A stretch of 41,799 nucleotides of DNA from Kiritimatiellota bacterium (GTDB lineage Bacteria > Verrucomicrobiota > Lentisphaeria > Oligosphaerales > JAADHN01). The notes below the pieces were generated by a model. It saw only the letters and a list, made by a program, of their open reading frames with translations, was not told the origin of the DNA and ran no database searches. Location of the stretch: contig JAADHN010000172.1 in assembly GCA_013151865.1 (NCBI GenBank), positions 1 to 41,799 of the forward strand, given 5' to 3'. Made by a program: the position numbers and the translations under genes. Shown here one piece after another: positions 8,999-16,919 of the stretch (position 1 is the first letter of the stretch; the number at the start of each line of letters is the position of its first letter).

Positions 8999-9342
8999 AA
9001 AACCGGGCCGTCCTACGTCCCGCCCCGAGACGGTCGTCCGCAGCCCGGGGTTCGTCTTCGCGCGGCGCACGGGACGGCATCTCGCTTGGTTCAGACATCA
9101 CGGGCGTGGGGCGGTGTGTCCAGGAGCGAATCTCGGTGGCCGGCAAAGTCCCTGCGAGACGCGTGAGACAGGTCCCACGGACGTTGGCAACCCCGCGAAC
9201 ATGTGAGCGAAGTTGACCGAGAGCGCCTCGGGCTCGACGCGCCTGTGGGAACGTCGATTTGGCCGACGCATATCGCACACTGCAACGTCTCGGGTCCCCC
9301 GGGGCGCACAGAATCCGAGCCGAAAATGGAAAGGGCGATACG
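8999..9342. other. Intergenic region before the beta-mannosidase gene
   Basis: About 340 bp. Open frames here have no recognisable product. I looked for riboswitch-like consensus blocks (cobalamin, TPP, glycine) and could not support any. The 3' end carries GAAAGGG, the binding site of the next gene. Confidence 0.4.
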
Positions 9343-11658
9343 ATGCGCACTGTTTCGTTGAATGGCCCCTGGAAACTCTCGTACGGACCGCAAACAGCCG
9401 AAGCGCCTGAGACGCCCGACACCCCGGCGCTGCGGGGCTGGCCGACGATCCCGGCCCAGGTTCCGGGCAATGTTGAGATCGACCTCATGCGGGCCGGAGT
9501 ACTATCGGAAATCGAGACAGGCAACCGGGTTTACGAAACCCGGGAATTCGAGATGTATCGGTGGTGGTATCGCCGAACCTTCGAATCGCCGGAACACGAG
9601 CCGGGCGACCGCGTGGAGCTGGTTCTACGCGGAGTAGACTGTCTGGCGGTGGTTTTCGTGAATGGACATGAAGTCGGGCGATGCGACAATATGTTCATTA
9701 CCTGGAGATTCGACATCACCGACCACCTGTGTGAAGATGCCTCGAATCACCTGGCTGTCCGCCTCGATTCCGCCGTTCTCGCTGGTCGGCGGGCGGGGCA
9801 CGAGGTGTTCGAACAGCATTTTGTGCGCACCGGATGGGAATCGCTTCATGTGCGCAAAGCGCCGCACATGTACGGATGGGACATTCTGCCCCGTATCGTC
9901 AGCGCCGGTCTTTGGCGAGACGTACAGATCGAGGTCCGCCCGCCGACTCATTGGCGGTCGGTGTACTGGACCACGCGCTCGATTTCGCCGGGGGACCGCA
10001 CCGCGGCACTGCTCGTGGATTGGGATTTCGAGACCGACCGACTCGGCATCGACGATCTGACGGTGCGGGTCACCATCGGCCGCAACGGCAACGTGGTTCA
10101 CCGGAGCGACTGGCGCGTGTCCTCGACGCACGAACGGACCACGCTCAATCTTCGCGATGTAGACCCATGGTGGCCGCGCAACATGGGCGATCCGGTGCTC
10201 TACGAGGCCACACTCGAACTGCTGGACGCCGACGGTACGGTACTCGACGCTCGACGCTCGCGTATCGGCCTGCGGTCCATCGAACTCAAACACACGGAGA
10301 TCTCAACCCGGGAGGAGCCGGGCGAATTCGTGTTCATCGTCAATGGCGAGAGGGTGTTTATCAAAGGAACGAACTGGGTCCCGCTGGACAGTCTCCACAG
10401 CCGCGACGCCGGGCACCTGAAGGCCGTGTTCGACATGGTCGTGGACCTCAACTGCAACATGGTCCGTTGCTGGGGCGGCAATGTGTACGAAGACCATCCG
10501 TTTTTCGACCTGTGCGACGAAAACGGCGTGATGGTATGGCAGGATTTCGCCTTCGCCTGCGGTGTTTACCCCCAGACCGACGCTTTTGCCGCCGCGGCGG
10601 CGCGGGAAGCCGAAGCCGTGGTATGCGAACTCCGCAATCATCCCAGTCTCGCATTGTGGGCGGGCAACAATGAGAACGATATGGCCATGATGTGGGGCGG
10701 CCTGAACATGGACCCGAACAGGGACCGAATCAGCCGAGAGGTACTCCCCGATGTTTGCCGCCGATTCGACCCGTTTCGACCTTACCTGCCCAGCTCACCG
10801 TACGTGGGCCCCGAGGTGTTTCGCCGCCGCGGCGGCCAAGAAATCATGAGCGAAGTCCACCTGTGGCGCCGTCCATATCCAAAAGATCCGTTCTACCGAG
10901 ACTCGGCAGCCGTGTTCGTGAGCGAAATCGGCTTCCACGGCTGCCCGGTTCGGGAAACACTCGAGCAGATGCTCGATCCCGACTCTCTCTGGCCATGGCA
11001 AGAAAACGACCAATGGCGAACAAAGGCCGTTCGCCCTTTGCCGTGGGGCGACGCCTTTGTGTATCGCATCCCGTTGATGGCCGAAAAGATCGAAAGAATG
11101 TTCGGGGCGGTACCGGAGGACTTGGACGATTTCATCCTGGCGTCGCAAATCGCTCAGGCCGAGGCCGTCAAGTTCTTCATCGAATGGTGGCGCATCCACA
11201 AGTGGAACAAGACCGGCATTCTCTGGTGGAACCTGCGGGACGGTTGGCCCATCTTCTCCGATGCCGTCGTAGACTTCTACAACCGGAAAAAACTGGCCTA
11301 CTGGTATATCAAGCGGGTGCAGACCGACGTGGCCGCCATTGTCGGCGAGCCGAGCGCGGAAGGGAGACACCCAGTGGTCGTGATCAACGATACCCGTGAG
11401 GCCGTGGCCGGCACCGTCCGAGTCCGAGACACAGTCACCGAGGCGGTCCTGCTGGAGGCTCCGTTCCATGCAAACCCCAACGGACGAATGGAACTCGGAA
11501 GCATTCCGCACCCGGAAAACCGGGGAATGTGGACGACTCATTTGGCGGCCGGGCGCTTTCAACAAACCAACCATTACCTCGTGGGGACACCGCCGTTCGA
11601 CCTCGCAACTTATCACGGATGGCTGCTCCGAGCCGGACTCCTCGATCCGCCTGAATGA
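9343..11658 (+). CDS. GH2 family beta-mannosidase-like glycoside hydrolase
   Basis: Cytoplasmic-type glycoside hydrolase of family 2 (771 residues, no signal peptide), most like beta-mannosidases that release mannose from the ends of beta-mannosides. An N-terminal jelly-roll (SLNGPWKL, VPGNVEIDLM) is followed by Ig-like domains and a TIM barrel. The barrel contains WGGNVYEDHPFFDLCDENG and MVWQDFAFACG. The acid/base glutamate is in NHPSLALWAGNNEN (E444) and the nucleophile in SEIGFHGCP (E528). The DLCDE.G.MVWQDF.FAC block favours beta-mannosidase over beta-galactosidase. The ATG at 9343 has GAAAGGG upstream; a TTG at 9259 in frame is less likely. The substrate may be an oligosaccharide imported after outside digestion, which is inference. 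Confidence 0.9.
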   Translation: MRTVSLNGPWKLSYGPQTAEAPETPDTPALRGWPTIPAQVPGNVEIDLMRAGVLSEIETGNRVYETREFEMYRWWYRRTFESPEHEPGDRVELVLRGVDCLAVVFVNGHEVGRCDNMFITWRFDITDHLCEDASNHLAVRLDSAVLAGRRAGHEVFEQHFVRTGWESLHVRKAPHMYGWDILPRIVSAGLWRDVQIEVRPPTHWRSVYWTTRSISPGDRTAALLVDWDFETDRLGIDDLTVRVTIGRNGNVVHRSDWRVSSTHERTTLNLRDVDPWWPRNMGDPVLYEATLELLDADGTVLDARRSRIGLRSIELKHTEISTREEPGEFVFIVNGERVFIKGTNWVPLDSLHSRDAGHLKAVFDMVVDLNCNMVRCWGGNVYEDHPFFDLCDENGVMVWQDFAFACGVYPQTDAFAAAAAREAEAVVCELRNHPSLALWAGNNENDMAMMWGGLNMDPNRDRISREVLPDVCRRFDPFRPYLPSSPYVGPEVFRRRGGQEIMSEVHLWRRPYPKDPFYRDSAAVFVSEIGFHGCPVRETLEQMLDPDSLWPWQENDQWRTKAVRPLPWGDAFVYRIPLMAEKIERMFGAVPEDLDDFILASQIAQAEAVKFFIEWWRIHKWNKTGILWWNLRDGWPIFSDAVVDFYNRKKLAYWYIKRVQTDVAAIVGEPSAEGRHPVVVINDTREAVAGTVRVRDTVTEAVLLEAPFHANPNGRMELGSIPHPENRGMWTTHLAAGRFQQTNHYLVGTPPFDLATYHGWLLRAGLLDPPE

Positions 11659-11856
11659 GACCGTGAACACGACTTGCCGCGACTCCTTGCCGGGGACAAG
11701 ACGCGAAGAGGGCCGCCCGCAGGCGTCCCACGGAAGCAGGCGCCGGCATGGGGGTCGGCGCGACACGGGAACGCCGGAACGCCGGTTCCGCCTCGGAGAT
11801 CACGGCGAACGCCGCGGAAAGCTGGAGAAGCACGAGGTGCGGCGTCCGCCCCTGCG

Positions 11857-11874
11857 AACGGCGGTCGCCGTTTT
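11857..11874 (+). terminator. Possible terminator of the beta-mannosidase gene
   Basis: AACGGCG, 2-nt centre, CGCCGTT, followed by TT: a 7-bp inverted repeat running into a short T stretch about 200 bp after the stop. The tight centre means that one or two inner pairs would open. Weak but plausible. Confidence 0.35.
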
Positions 11875-11985
11875 CACGTCTGCGGTTTCCCATAAAGAAA
11901 CTTGACGAACAGATCGACGTGCCGATCTGCCCGTACCGGCCTGCGGCCATTCACGGTTCTGTTATGTGCCCAGAACTCGGTAATG

Positions 11986-12148
11986 CTGTAAAGCAGAACG
12001 CCCTCTTTTTTTGTCGCAGTCACCGCCAGTGCGGGCGACCACTTCACAGAAGATGACGCTTCCAAGCTCAGATTCGCGCGAAACTGTAAAGCAGTCGCCC
12101 ACACCCACTCCCGGGAGTCCGTCCAAAAAAGGGAATTCAACTTTACAG
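11986..12148. repeat. CTGTAAAG repeats in a low-GC island
   Basis: CTGTAAAGCAG occurs at 11986-11996 and again at 12084-12094. The inverted form CTTTACAG is at 12141-12148, so the second and third copies could form an 8-bp stem. The island differs in composition from its surroundings. Function unknown. Confidence 0.45.
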
Positions 12149-12319
12149 ACCTCCAAGTTCAATCTACTAAGGTCTGGTGCCGGGCCCGCCGGCGCCCGAT
12201 GTCCGCTTCGGTGCTGCCATCTCTGCGATTCCTGTGGTCCGTTTCAGCCACATCGCCGGGGGACCCCATACCGCGCCCGCCGGGCCCGCAGGATGTCTGC
12301 GTCCCGCGCTCGCAACCCG

Positions 12320-15300
12320 TCACTTTTTTCCGGCGCGAGGTTGAACGAGGATCATCTCGAGATTGCGGGGACCGATAGCGAGGTCCAGTCGGTTCGACTT
12401 CAACACCAACGGACTGTTCTCCATCTTGTCGCCGTCCCTCTGCCGTTCCCCGGCGAAGACGATGGGGTGTTTCAAGGCGCGGCTGACTTCGAGACCGCCG
12501 CGACCGAAGCCCAGGGCCGCCGTATCAAAGAGTAGGCGTACGGCCTTCTCCGCGCGGTTCCAGTTCGCCGCCACGACCAGGGCGCGCTTCTCAGCGGCGC
12601 GGCGATAGACGCTCACCAACACATTCGGCGGTGCGCCCTCGGCCACCACGGGACAGCCGGGCCGCCAATACGGCAGGAATTCCGCGTTGGCAGGAGATAT
12701 CCACGGATCCATGGCCTTCCAAATGCGCAGCGTAACCGGGGTGGCGCCCGGAGGAAGCTTGTCCGCCGGATTCACGCTGAGGCACGGCAGCACCCGGTGG
12801 GGGAGCGTATACGCCAGAATCTGACAGACGGGGACCCGTCCCCCGGTGGCGATCCCGCGGTAGTATTGGTGGAAACAATACCATCCGTAGGGCACGCCGC
12901 GCTGCACGCGCATGTCCACGGCACGGAATTCTTCGGGAGTGAGGTCGTCGTATTGCCGGTTCCCGGTGCGCCCCCACCCCTCGCCTTCAGTGACGTAATC
13001 CACGAAGCCGGCCACAGCCGCGACAGGCATACCATGGCGAAACATGACGCCGCGGCGCCCATTGAGCCGCAGCACATTATACAGACGTTTGTAGAGTTTG
13101 CGCGTGTTGCGGATATCGCAAGTGGGGCGGCGGATGCCGTCCCGCACATAGCCGCTTCCCTGGTAAAGATTACTGCTGGCGGTCACACTCGACACATCGA
13201 GATACACGCCGCCGAAGCCGAGGTCGGCGACCAATTTATTCACACTCCAAGCGTGGAAATCACGCAGGGAGGCGCTGATCGGGGAGGCCGTCACGGTGGG
13301 CCCCTGCAATTCGGTGATAATGCGCACCGGATGGACCTCCCACTCGGGAACGAACGGGAGTGTTGTCGGCTCGCAACTGCTCACACGGTGCGTGCAGTAG
13401 TAAGGCACCACGCGTACGCCGTGTTCCAGGAACGACTTGTTATGGTGGAGGAAGCTGTTGCGGCTGATCCGGAAGCTGGGATAATTCTGGTACTTGAGCG
13501 CCCAATAATCGCAGACCGCGTACAGTTGTTCCAGTGTTTCCGGCTGTGTGCCGGCATGGTAAGCGACGTGCCAGCGCTTCGGGTCTTTCGGCCAGGGAAT
13601 CACAGGCGTGGCCTGGAACATGTACTGGTACGTCAGCGGCGTCCGAACCAGATGCTCGCCGTCGATCAGGTGAATCACGGCCGTGCGGCGCGACGATTCA
13701 TATCGGACCTCGGTGCGTTTCTTGCCGAACAGGTACTGCTGGGTCTCGCACATCACCGAGAACCCCCGCTCATCGTCGCCGATCCACAATTCGTGGAACC
13801 AGTCCTCGGGCCAAGCCCAACCGGTGCGATTGAAATACCAGACCGAATGCTGAACGGAATCGACCTTCGGGGGAACGTCGAGCAGCGCGGCCACCCCGGC
13901 GTGGACGGGCGCCATGGCGTTCTTGCCGCGTGCGTACAATGCGCGCTCGGCGGCAAACGGGAACTCGAGCGCCAGCGCCTCGACCCGCACCGGCTTGTCC
14001 ACGGGCTTGACCGTCACGTCCCACAGCACGAATCCGTCGAACTCGGCGGTCACGACACCCGTGAGCAGCAGGCCGGCCGCAGCGGCGCTGAATGTCCACT
14101 TCGCCTCCGCCGGGCTGTTCGAAACCAATTTCAGGCCGTCGCCGCTCCACTCGTGTTCTCCACCGGCCGTTTTCAGGCGCAGGCGCGGTGCCGCCGCAAA
14201 GAGCGGCCTGCCTTGCACTGTCACTTGGTGCGGCAGACCGATTCGGTTCAGCCGATACTCGCGTCCGCTCACCGAGAATCCGTTCTCCCGCACCTTCAAG
14301 GGGGTCCACGGAGCGGGAACGACGTCCGAGACCCCCAGCGTGTTGCCCAGCCACTCGGGGTCCTCGATCACGTCGAACGCCGTGGCCGTCGCACCGATCA
14401 CGTCGCCACCGGCCGAGACTTGCACTTTGGCATCGTACTTGCCCGGAGGGAAATCGCGGATACCGAACCGCAGGTCGCAGGCCAAAGGCGATTTCGTCCA
14501 GACGTGAGCGAGCGTCTTGACGACCTGCCGGTCGGCACCCAGGATGTCGACCCGGGCCGACACCGGACCGGCGGTCTTCGGCAGGTTGCGTGCATCGATG
14601 GACACCCAGGCAAACTTATCTTTGAAAATGGGAACCACGCGGGCCCGAAGCGCGGTCTCCGCAACCATGCCCACGGTGCTTTCCAGGAGCTTGGTTCCCA
14701 CGGCGTCCATTACCCGCACCTGGTAGAGGGCCTCCGTCCTGCGATTGACACGGAGCCGGTCGCTCAACGCGAAATGTCCGTCCGGACCAGGCTCTCCCGC
14801 CTTGATGCTGAGGGTGCGATTGCTCGCCGCGTCGACGGCGCGTGCCGAGATTCGGAGCCCCGTCGTCTCGCCGTTGGTCACGCGCCCGGAGATGGACAAC
14901 TGCCCGGCCGCCAAGTCGCCGACCTCCGTCCACTGCACCGCGGGGGCGTGCGGCTGAAACACAAGACGCCCGAAATTGCCGAGGCTCTTGAAAGAGCCTG
15001 TGACGGGAGACCAAGTCGTCCAGTCGCGCAGCTTGCGCCGAGTGCCTTTCTTCACTGAAAAGTCCCGGCAAAAGTTGGCGCGCCAAGTCTCTCCGGGCTT
15101 CGGCGTGTCCCGGCCGAACGCGCTGAACGGCACGAAAATCTCGGACGTCCACAGGTGCCGGTCGAACAACAGAATGCCGCCGGTCATACGTTCCAGGGTC
15201 TGGACGTGATTGGCAAAACTCCACGGGGCGTTCCACGCCAGACCCTCGCCCCGACGCTGGTCCAGAATGAGGCCGGCGGGATTGCCGTAGAACTGATACC

Positions 15301-16243
15301 AAGTATCCGTGTCCGCAGGCACGAGCCAGATTTCCACGTTCTCCATTGCCTGATGCCCACCCGTGCTGTCGCGTAGTTTCTCGCCTTTCATGAATTTGCC
15401 CGAATGCGGACAGCGAAAGGCCACGTACAAACCTTCCGAGGTGTAGCCGACGAATACGGTGGTCTGCCGGGACGACAGGGTCTTGCTGCTGAGTGTCACG
15501 AACCCGGTCACGGCCGCGGCGGCGTCCCATTCGCCCGGCGCCATTTTGCCGTCGATCACGGGTGGCTTCCGCATGAACGGCACCGTGAGGATCGGGCGCG
15601 GCGCGGCGTTGATGTCCGCGGCGCGCCGAACCTCTTCAGCCTCAGTCCCGGGGCGGGGCGGGGCCATGCCGGCGCGAGTGACGGTCGTTTCATCCACGAG
15701 AATGCCGCCGCTTCCGGCGATTTCGAACCCGATGTGTTTTGTGGAGGATTGGTCCAAGTCTTCGGGAATCGTGGTTCGCCACACGACTTGCGTCCACGCA
15801 TCCGGACTATTGACGGATTGGACCTTGTACTCGCGCCAATTCCAGCGCGCCGCACCTTTGCGCAACCGGAAGTCATTACGTACCGCCGTCAACACGAACT
15901 CGAGGCGCCCCCTGCCCTTAACCCAGGCGGACACGCATACGGGGCCGGTGACGATTGCGTTGAGTTTTCCCCACAACCGCCGCCGGCCCTTGGTTCCGTC
16001 GAAGCGAAACGCGCGCCAGCCGTGGTGGGCCGTCGCGACACCGGAGACCAGTGTGGGTCCGTTGCTAGAGGTCGCGCCCCATCCCGCCACTTTGCCGTCG
16101 CGCGAATCGTCTTCGAAGCTCCCGTTGACCGCCAACTGTGTGCCCAACGCCACGGCATCGTCATAACTCGAGCTGTCGCCCCGGACCGAAAGGCGGGATG
16201 CCCCAACCAGGGCGATGACCAGAAAAAAAATTCGGGAATGCAT
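12320..16243 (-). CDS. Large exported multidomain protein with CBM-like modules and putative DUF6067/GH-type catalytic region
   Basis: A 1307-residue protein with a signal peptide (MHSRIFFLVIALVGAS). Residues about 30-200 resemble a CBM4/9-type jelly-roll (NGSFEDDSRDGKVAGWG). Residues about 225-430 form a CBM9-like module (KPPVIDGKMAPGEWD, then VEIWLVPADTDTWYQF). Ig-like segments follow. The second half resembles the DUF6067/GH123-N-like group (HELWIGDDERGFSVMCET) and ends in a TIM-barrel-like region with GVYLDVSS. Catalytic residues cannot be named with confidence. The ATG at 16243 is chosen over 16408 because the signal peptide begins there and GAGGGAG precedes it. This leaves a leader of about 205 nt from the promoter at 16456-16484. 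A polysaccharide substrate outside the cytoplasm is likely but unproven. Confidence 0.7.
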   Translation of the reverse strand: MHSRIFFLVIALVGASRLSVRGDSSSYDDAVALGTQLAVNGSFEDDSRDGKVAGWGATSSNGPTLVSGVATAHHGWRAFRFDGTKGRRRLWGKLNAIVTGPVCVSAWVKGRGRLEFVLTAVRNDFRLRKGAARWNWREYKVQSVNSPDAWTQVVWRTTIPEDLDQSSTKHIGFEIAGSGGILVDETTVTRAGMAPPRPGTEAEEVRRAADINAAPRPILTVPFMRKPPVIDGKMAPGEWDAAAAVTGFVTLSSKTLSSRQTTVFVGYTSEGLYVAFRCPHSGKFMKGEKLRDSTGGHQAMENVEIWLVPADTDTWYQFYGNPAGLILDQRRGEGLAWNAPWSFANHVQTLERMTGGILLFDRHLWTSEIFVPFSAFGRDTPKPGETWRANFCRDFSVKKGTRRKLRDWTTWSPVTGSFKSLGNFGRLVFQPHAPAVQWTEVGDLAAGQLSISGRVTNGETTGLRISARAVDAASNRTLSIKAGEPGPDGHFALSDRLRVNRRTEALYQVRVMDAVGTKLLESTVGMVAETALRARVVPIFKDKFAWVSIDARNLPKTAGPVSARVDILGADRQVVKTLAHVWTKSPLACDLRFGIRDFPPGKYDAKVQVSAGGDVIGATATAFDVIEDPEWLGNTLGVSDVVPAPWTPLKVRENGFSVSGREYRLNRIGLPHQVTVQGRPLFAAAPRLRLKTAGGEHEWSGDGLKLVSNSPAEAKWTFSAAAAGLLLTGVVTAEFDGFVLWDVTVKPVDKPVRVEALALEFPFAAERALYARGKNAMAPVHAGVAALLDVPPKVDSVQHSVWYFNRTGWAWPEDWFHELWIGDDERGFSVMCETQQYLFGKKRTEVRYESSRRTAVIHLIDGEHLVRTPLTYQYMFQATPVIPWPKDPKRWHVAYHAGTQPETLEQLYAVCDYWALKYQNYPSFRISRNSFLHHNKSFLEHGVRVVPYYCTHRVSSCEPTTLPFVPEWEVHPVRIITELQGPTVTASPISASLRDFHAWSVNKLVADLGFGGVYLDVSSVTASSNLYQGSGYVRDGIRRPTCDIRNTRKLYKRLYNVLRLNGRRGVMFRHGMPVAAVAGFVDYVTEGEGWGRTGNRQYDDLTPEEFRAVDMRVQRGVPYGWYCFHQYYRGIATGGRVPVCQILAYTLPHRVLPCLSVNPADKLPPGATPVTLRIWKAMDPWISPANAEFLPYWRPGCPVVAEGAPPNVLVSVYRRAAEKRALVVAANWNRAEKAVRLLFDTAALGFGRGGLEVSRALKHPIVFAGERQRDGDKMENSPLVLKSNRLDLAIGPRNLEMILVQPRAGKK

Positions 16244-16369
16244 GCGGGGTCTCCCTCGGTCGTCTGCAGGCGGTCGGCACTCGACGCAGATATCCAGACA
16301 AGAACCCGGACACTTCCGGCAAGCGTCCCGCTCCCCGAACGCGACGCCCCGCCCCACCGGTGCACCCGC

Positions 16370-16391
16370 GAATCGCTCCCGCACCTCCACC
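16370..16391 (-). promoter_or_regulatory. Conserved leader motif, copy 1
   Basis: On the plus strand it reads GAATCGCTCC then CGCACCTCCACC. The same motif with one gap and one mismatch occurs at 37696-37716 in the leader of the other secreted-protein gene. In both it lies about 65-70 bp downstream of the -10 box. The role is unknown; it may be an RNA or DNA control element. Confidence 0.45.
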
Positions 16392-16440
16392 GGGATTCTC
16401 AGCATCACGATGCTTCCAGAGCAGACAGCGTGTCCATGTT

Positions 16441-16495
16441 CTCCGGACAGTCCGAATAATGATGTTCCCCTGCCGCCTTGTCAAGCTGTCCGGAG
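16441..16495. repeat. Perfect inverted repeat flanking promoter 1
   Basis: CTCCGGACAG (16441-16450) and CTGTCCGGAG (16486-16495) are exact inverted copies 35 bp apart, bracketing the -10 and -35 boxes of the minus-strand promoter. The left arm also overlaps a smaller palindrome CGGACAGTCCG (16444-16454). This would suit operator half-sites, or a stem in the plus-strand transcript. Confidence 0.55.
16456..16484 (-). promoter_or_regulatory. Promoter 1 of the secreted multidomain gene (twin promoter family)
   Basis: Minus strand: TTGACA (16484-16479), a 17-bp spacer containing AGGGGAACAT, then CATTAT (16461-16456). The wider 38-bp block matches the promoter at 37787-37815 at 32 positions, including the spacer, which ordinary promoters do not conserve. 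A shared activator or repressor, or an unusual sigma factor, is implied. Confidence 0.72.
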
Positions 16496-16506
16496 CCGCC
16501 TAGTAT
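16478..16506 (+). promoter_or_regulatory. Possible opposite-facing promoter sharing the -35 palindrome
   Basis: CTTGTCAAG is its own reverse complement apart from the centre, so TTGTCA (16478-16483) also reads as a -35 on the plus strand, followed after 17 bp by TAGTAT (16501-16506). It would drive the terpene cyclase gene with a leader of about 400 nt. The -10 matches consensus at four of six positions. Confidence 0.4.
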
Positions 16507-16919
16507 ATCCATGGGCCCCATGAGTTGCCCCCCGCCGCGGAGCCCGTCTCCTCATGCCTTCGCTCGCGAGACGCTCCGGTGCGGGGCTTCGGGAGCCGGA
16601 ATACGTTACGATGGCGCAGGCGCCGCGCGCCCTGGTCCGTGGAGACAACGGTACCGGAATGGCGGAAATCCGCAATTTGGACAACCGGGAACGAGCGGAC
16701 ACCGAACGGGCGGGGGCGGAGGGACAGCTCTCGCGGCCGCCCGAATGTTTGGTTCCCCTTTCGGGACGACCGGAGGGGAGTCGCGAGCAACCCGATTCGA
16801 CGAGTCGAAGCGGCCGGACGGAGGCGGTCGACCGCAGGGAGATGGGCCGACCGGAGCGTCGGCAACCGAATGGCAACCCCAGCGTTTGCAACGATTCCGT
16901 GACCAACGCGGCTGTGATT

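Larger units (their letters stand above)
11659..12319. other. Gap between convergent genes, partly lower GC
   Basis: About 660 bp between the ends of the beta-mannosidase and the large minus-strand gene. The first 200 bp are GC-rich, with a terminator-like hairpin (11857-11874). From about 11880 to 12170 the GC content falls to near 50 per cent and the segment carries repeated CTGTAAAG motifs. Short minus-strand frames (11874-12140, 88 codons; 11962-12162, 66 codons) exist there, but I recognise neither product. Confidence 0.4.
16244..16919. other. Divergent control region: leader of the secreted protein gene and upstream region of the cyclase gene
   Basis: About 680 bp between two divergent genes. 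The left 205 bp form the untranslated leader of the minus-strand gene and include a motif shared with the second secreted-protein gene (16370-16391). The centre (16441-16506) holds the promoters. The right 410 bp before the cyclase have an open frame in phase with it from 16554, but the predicted residues are charged and low in complexity, unlike a real domain. Confidence 0.5.

Noticed and set aside
9090-9230. Riboswitch-like appearance upstream of the beta-mannosidase gene
   Set aside because: Several G/C-rich inverted segments exist, but none of the conserved blocks of cobalamin, TPP, glycine or SAM riboswitches could be matched.
12797-15058. 753-codon open frame on the plus strand
   Set aside because: Antisense to the large secreted protein gene, with no recognisable motif; the minus-strand frame has a signal peptide, domains and a promoter.
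16244-16408. 55-residue N-terminal extension of the secreted protein
   Set aside because: It would place the signal peptide internally; the extension is Arg/Cys-rich without features, and GAGGGAG precedes the ATG at 16243.
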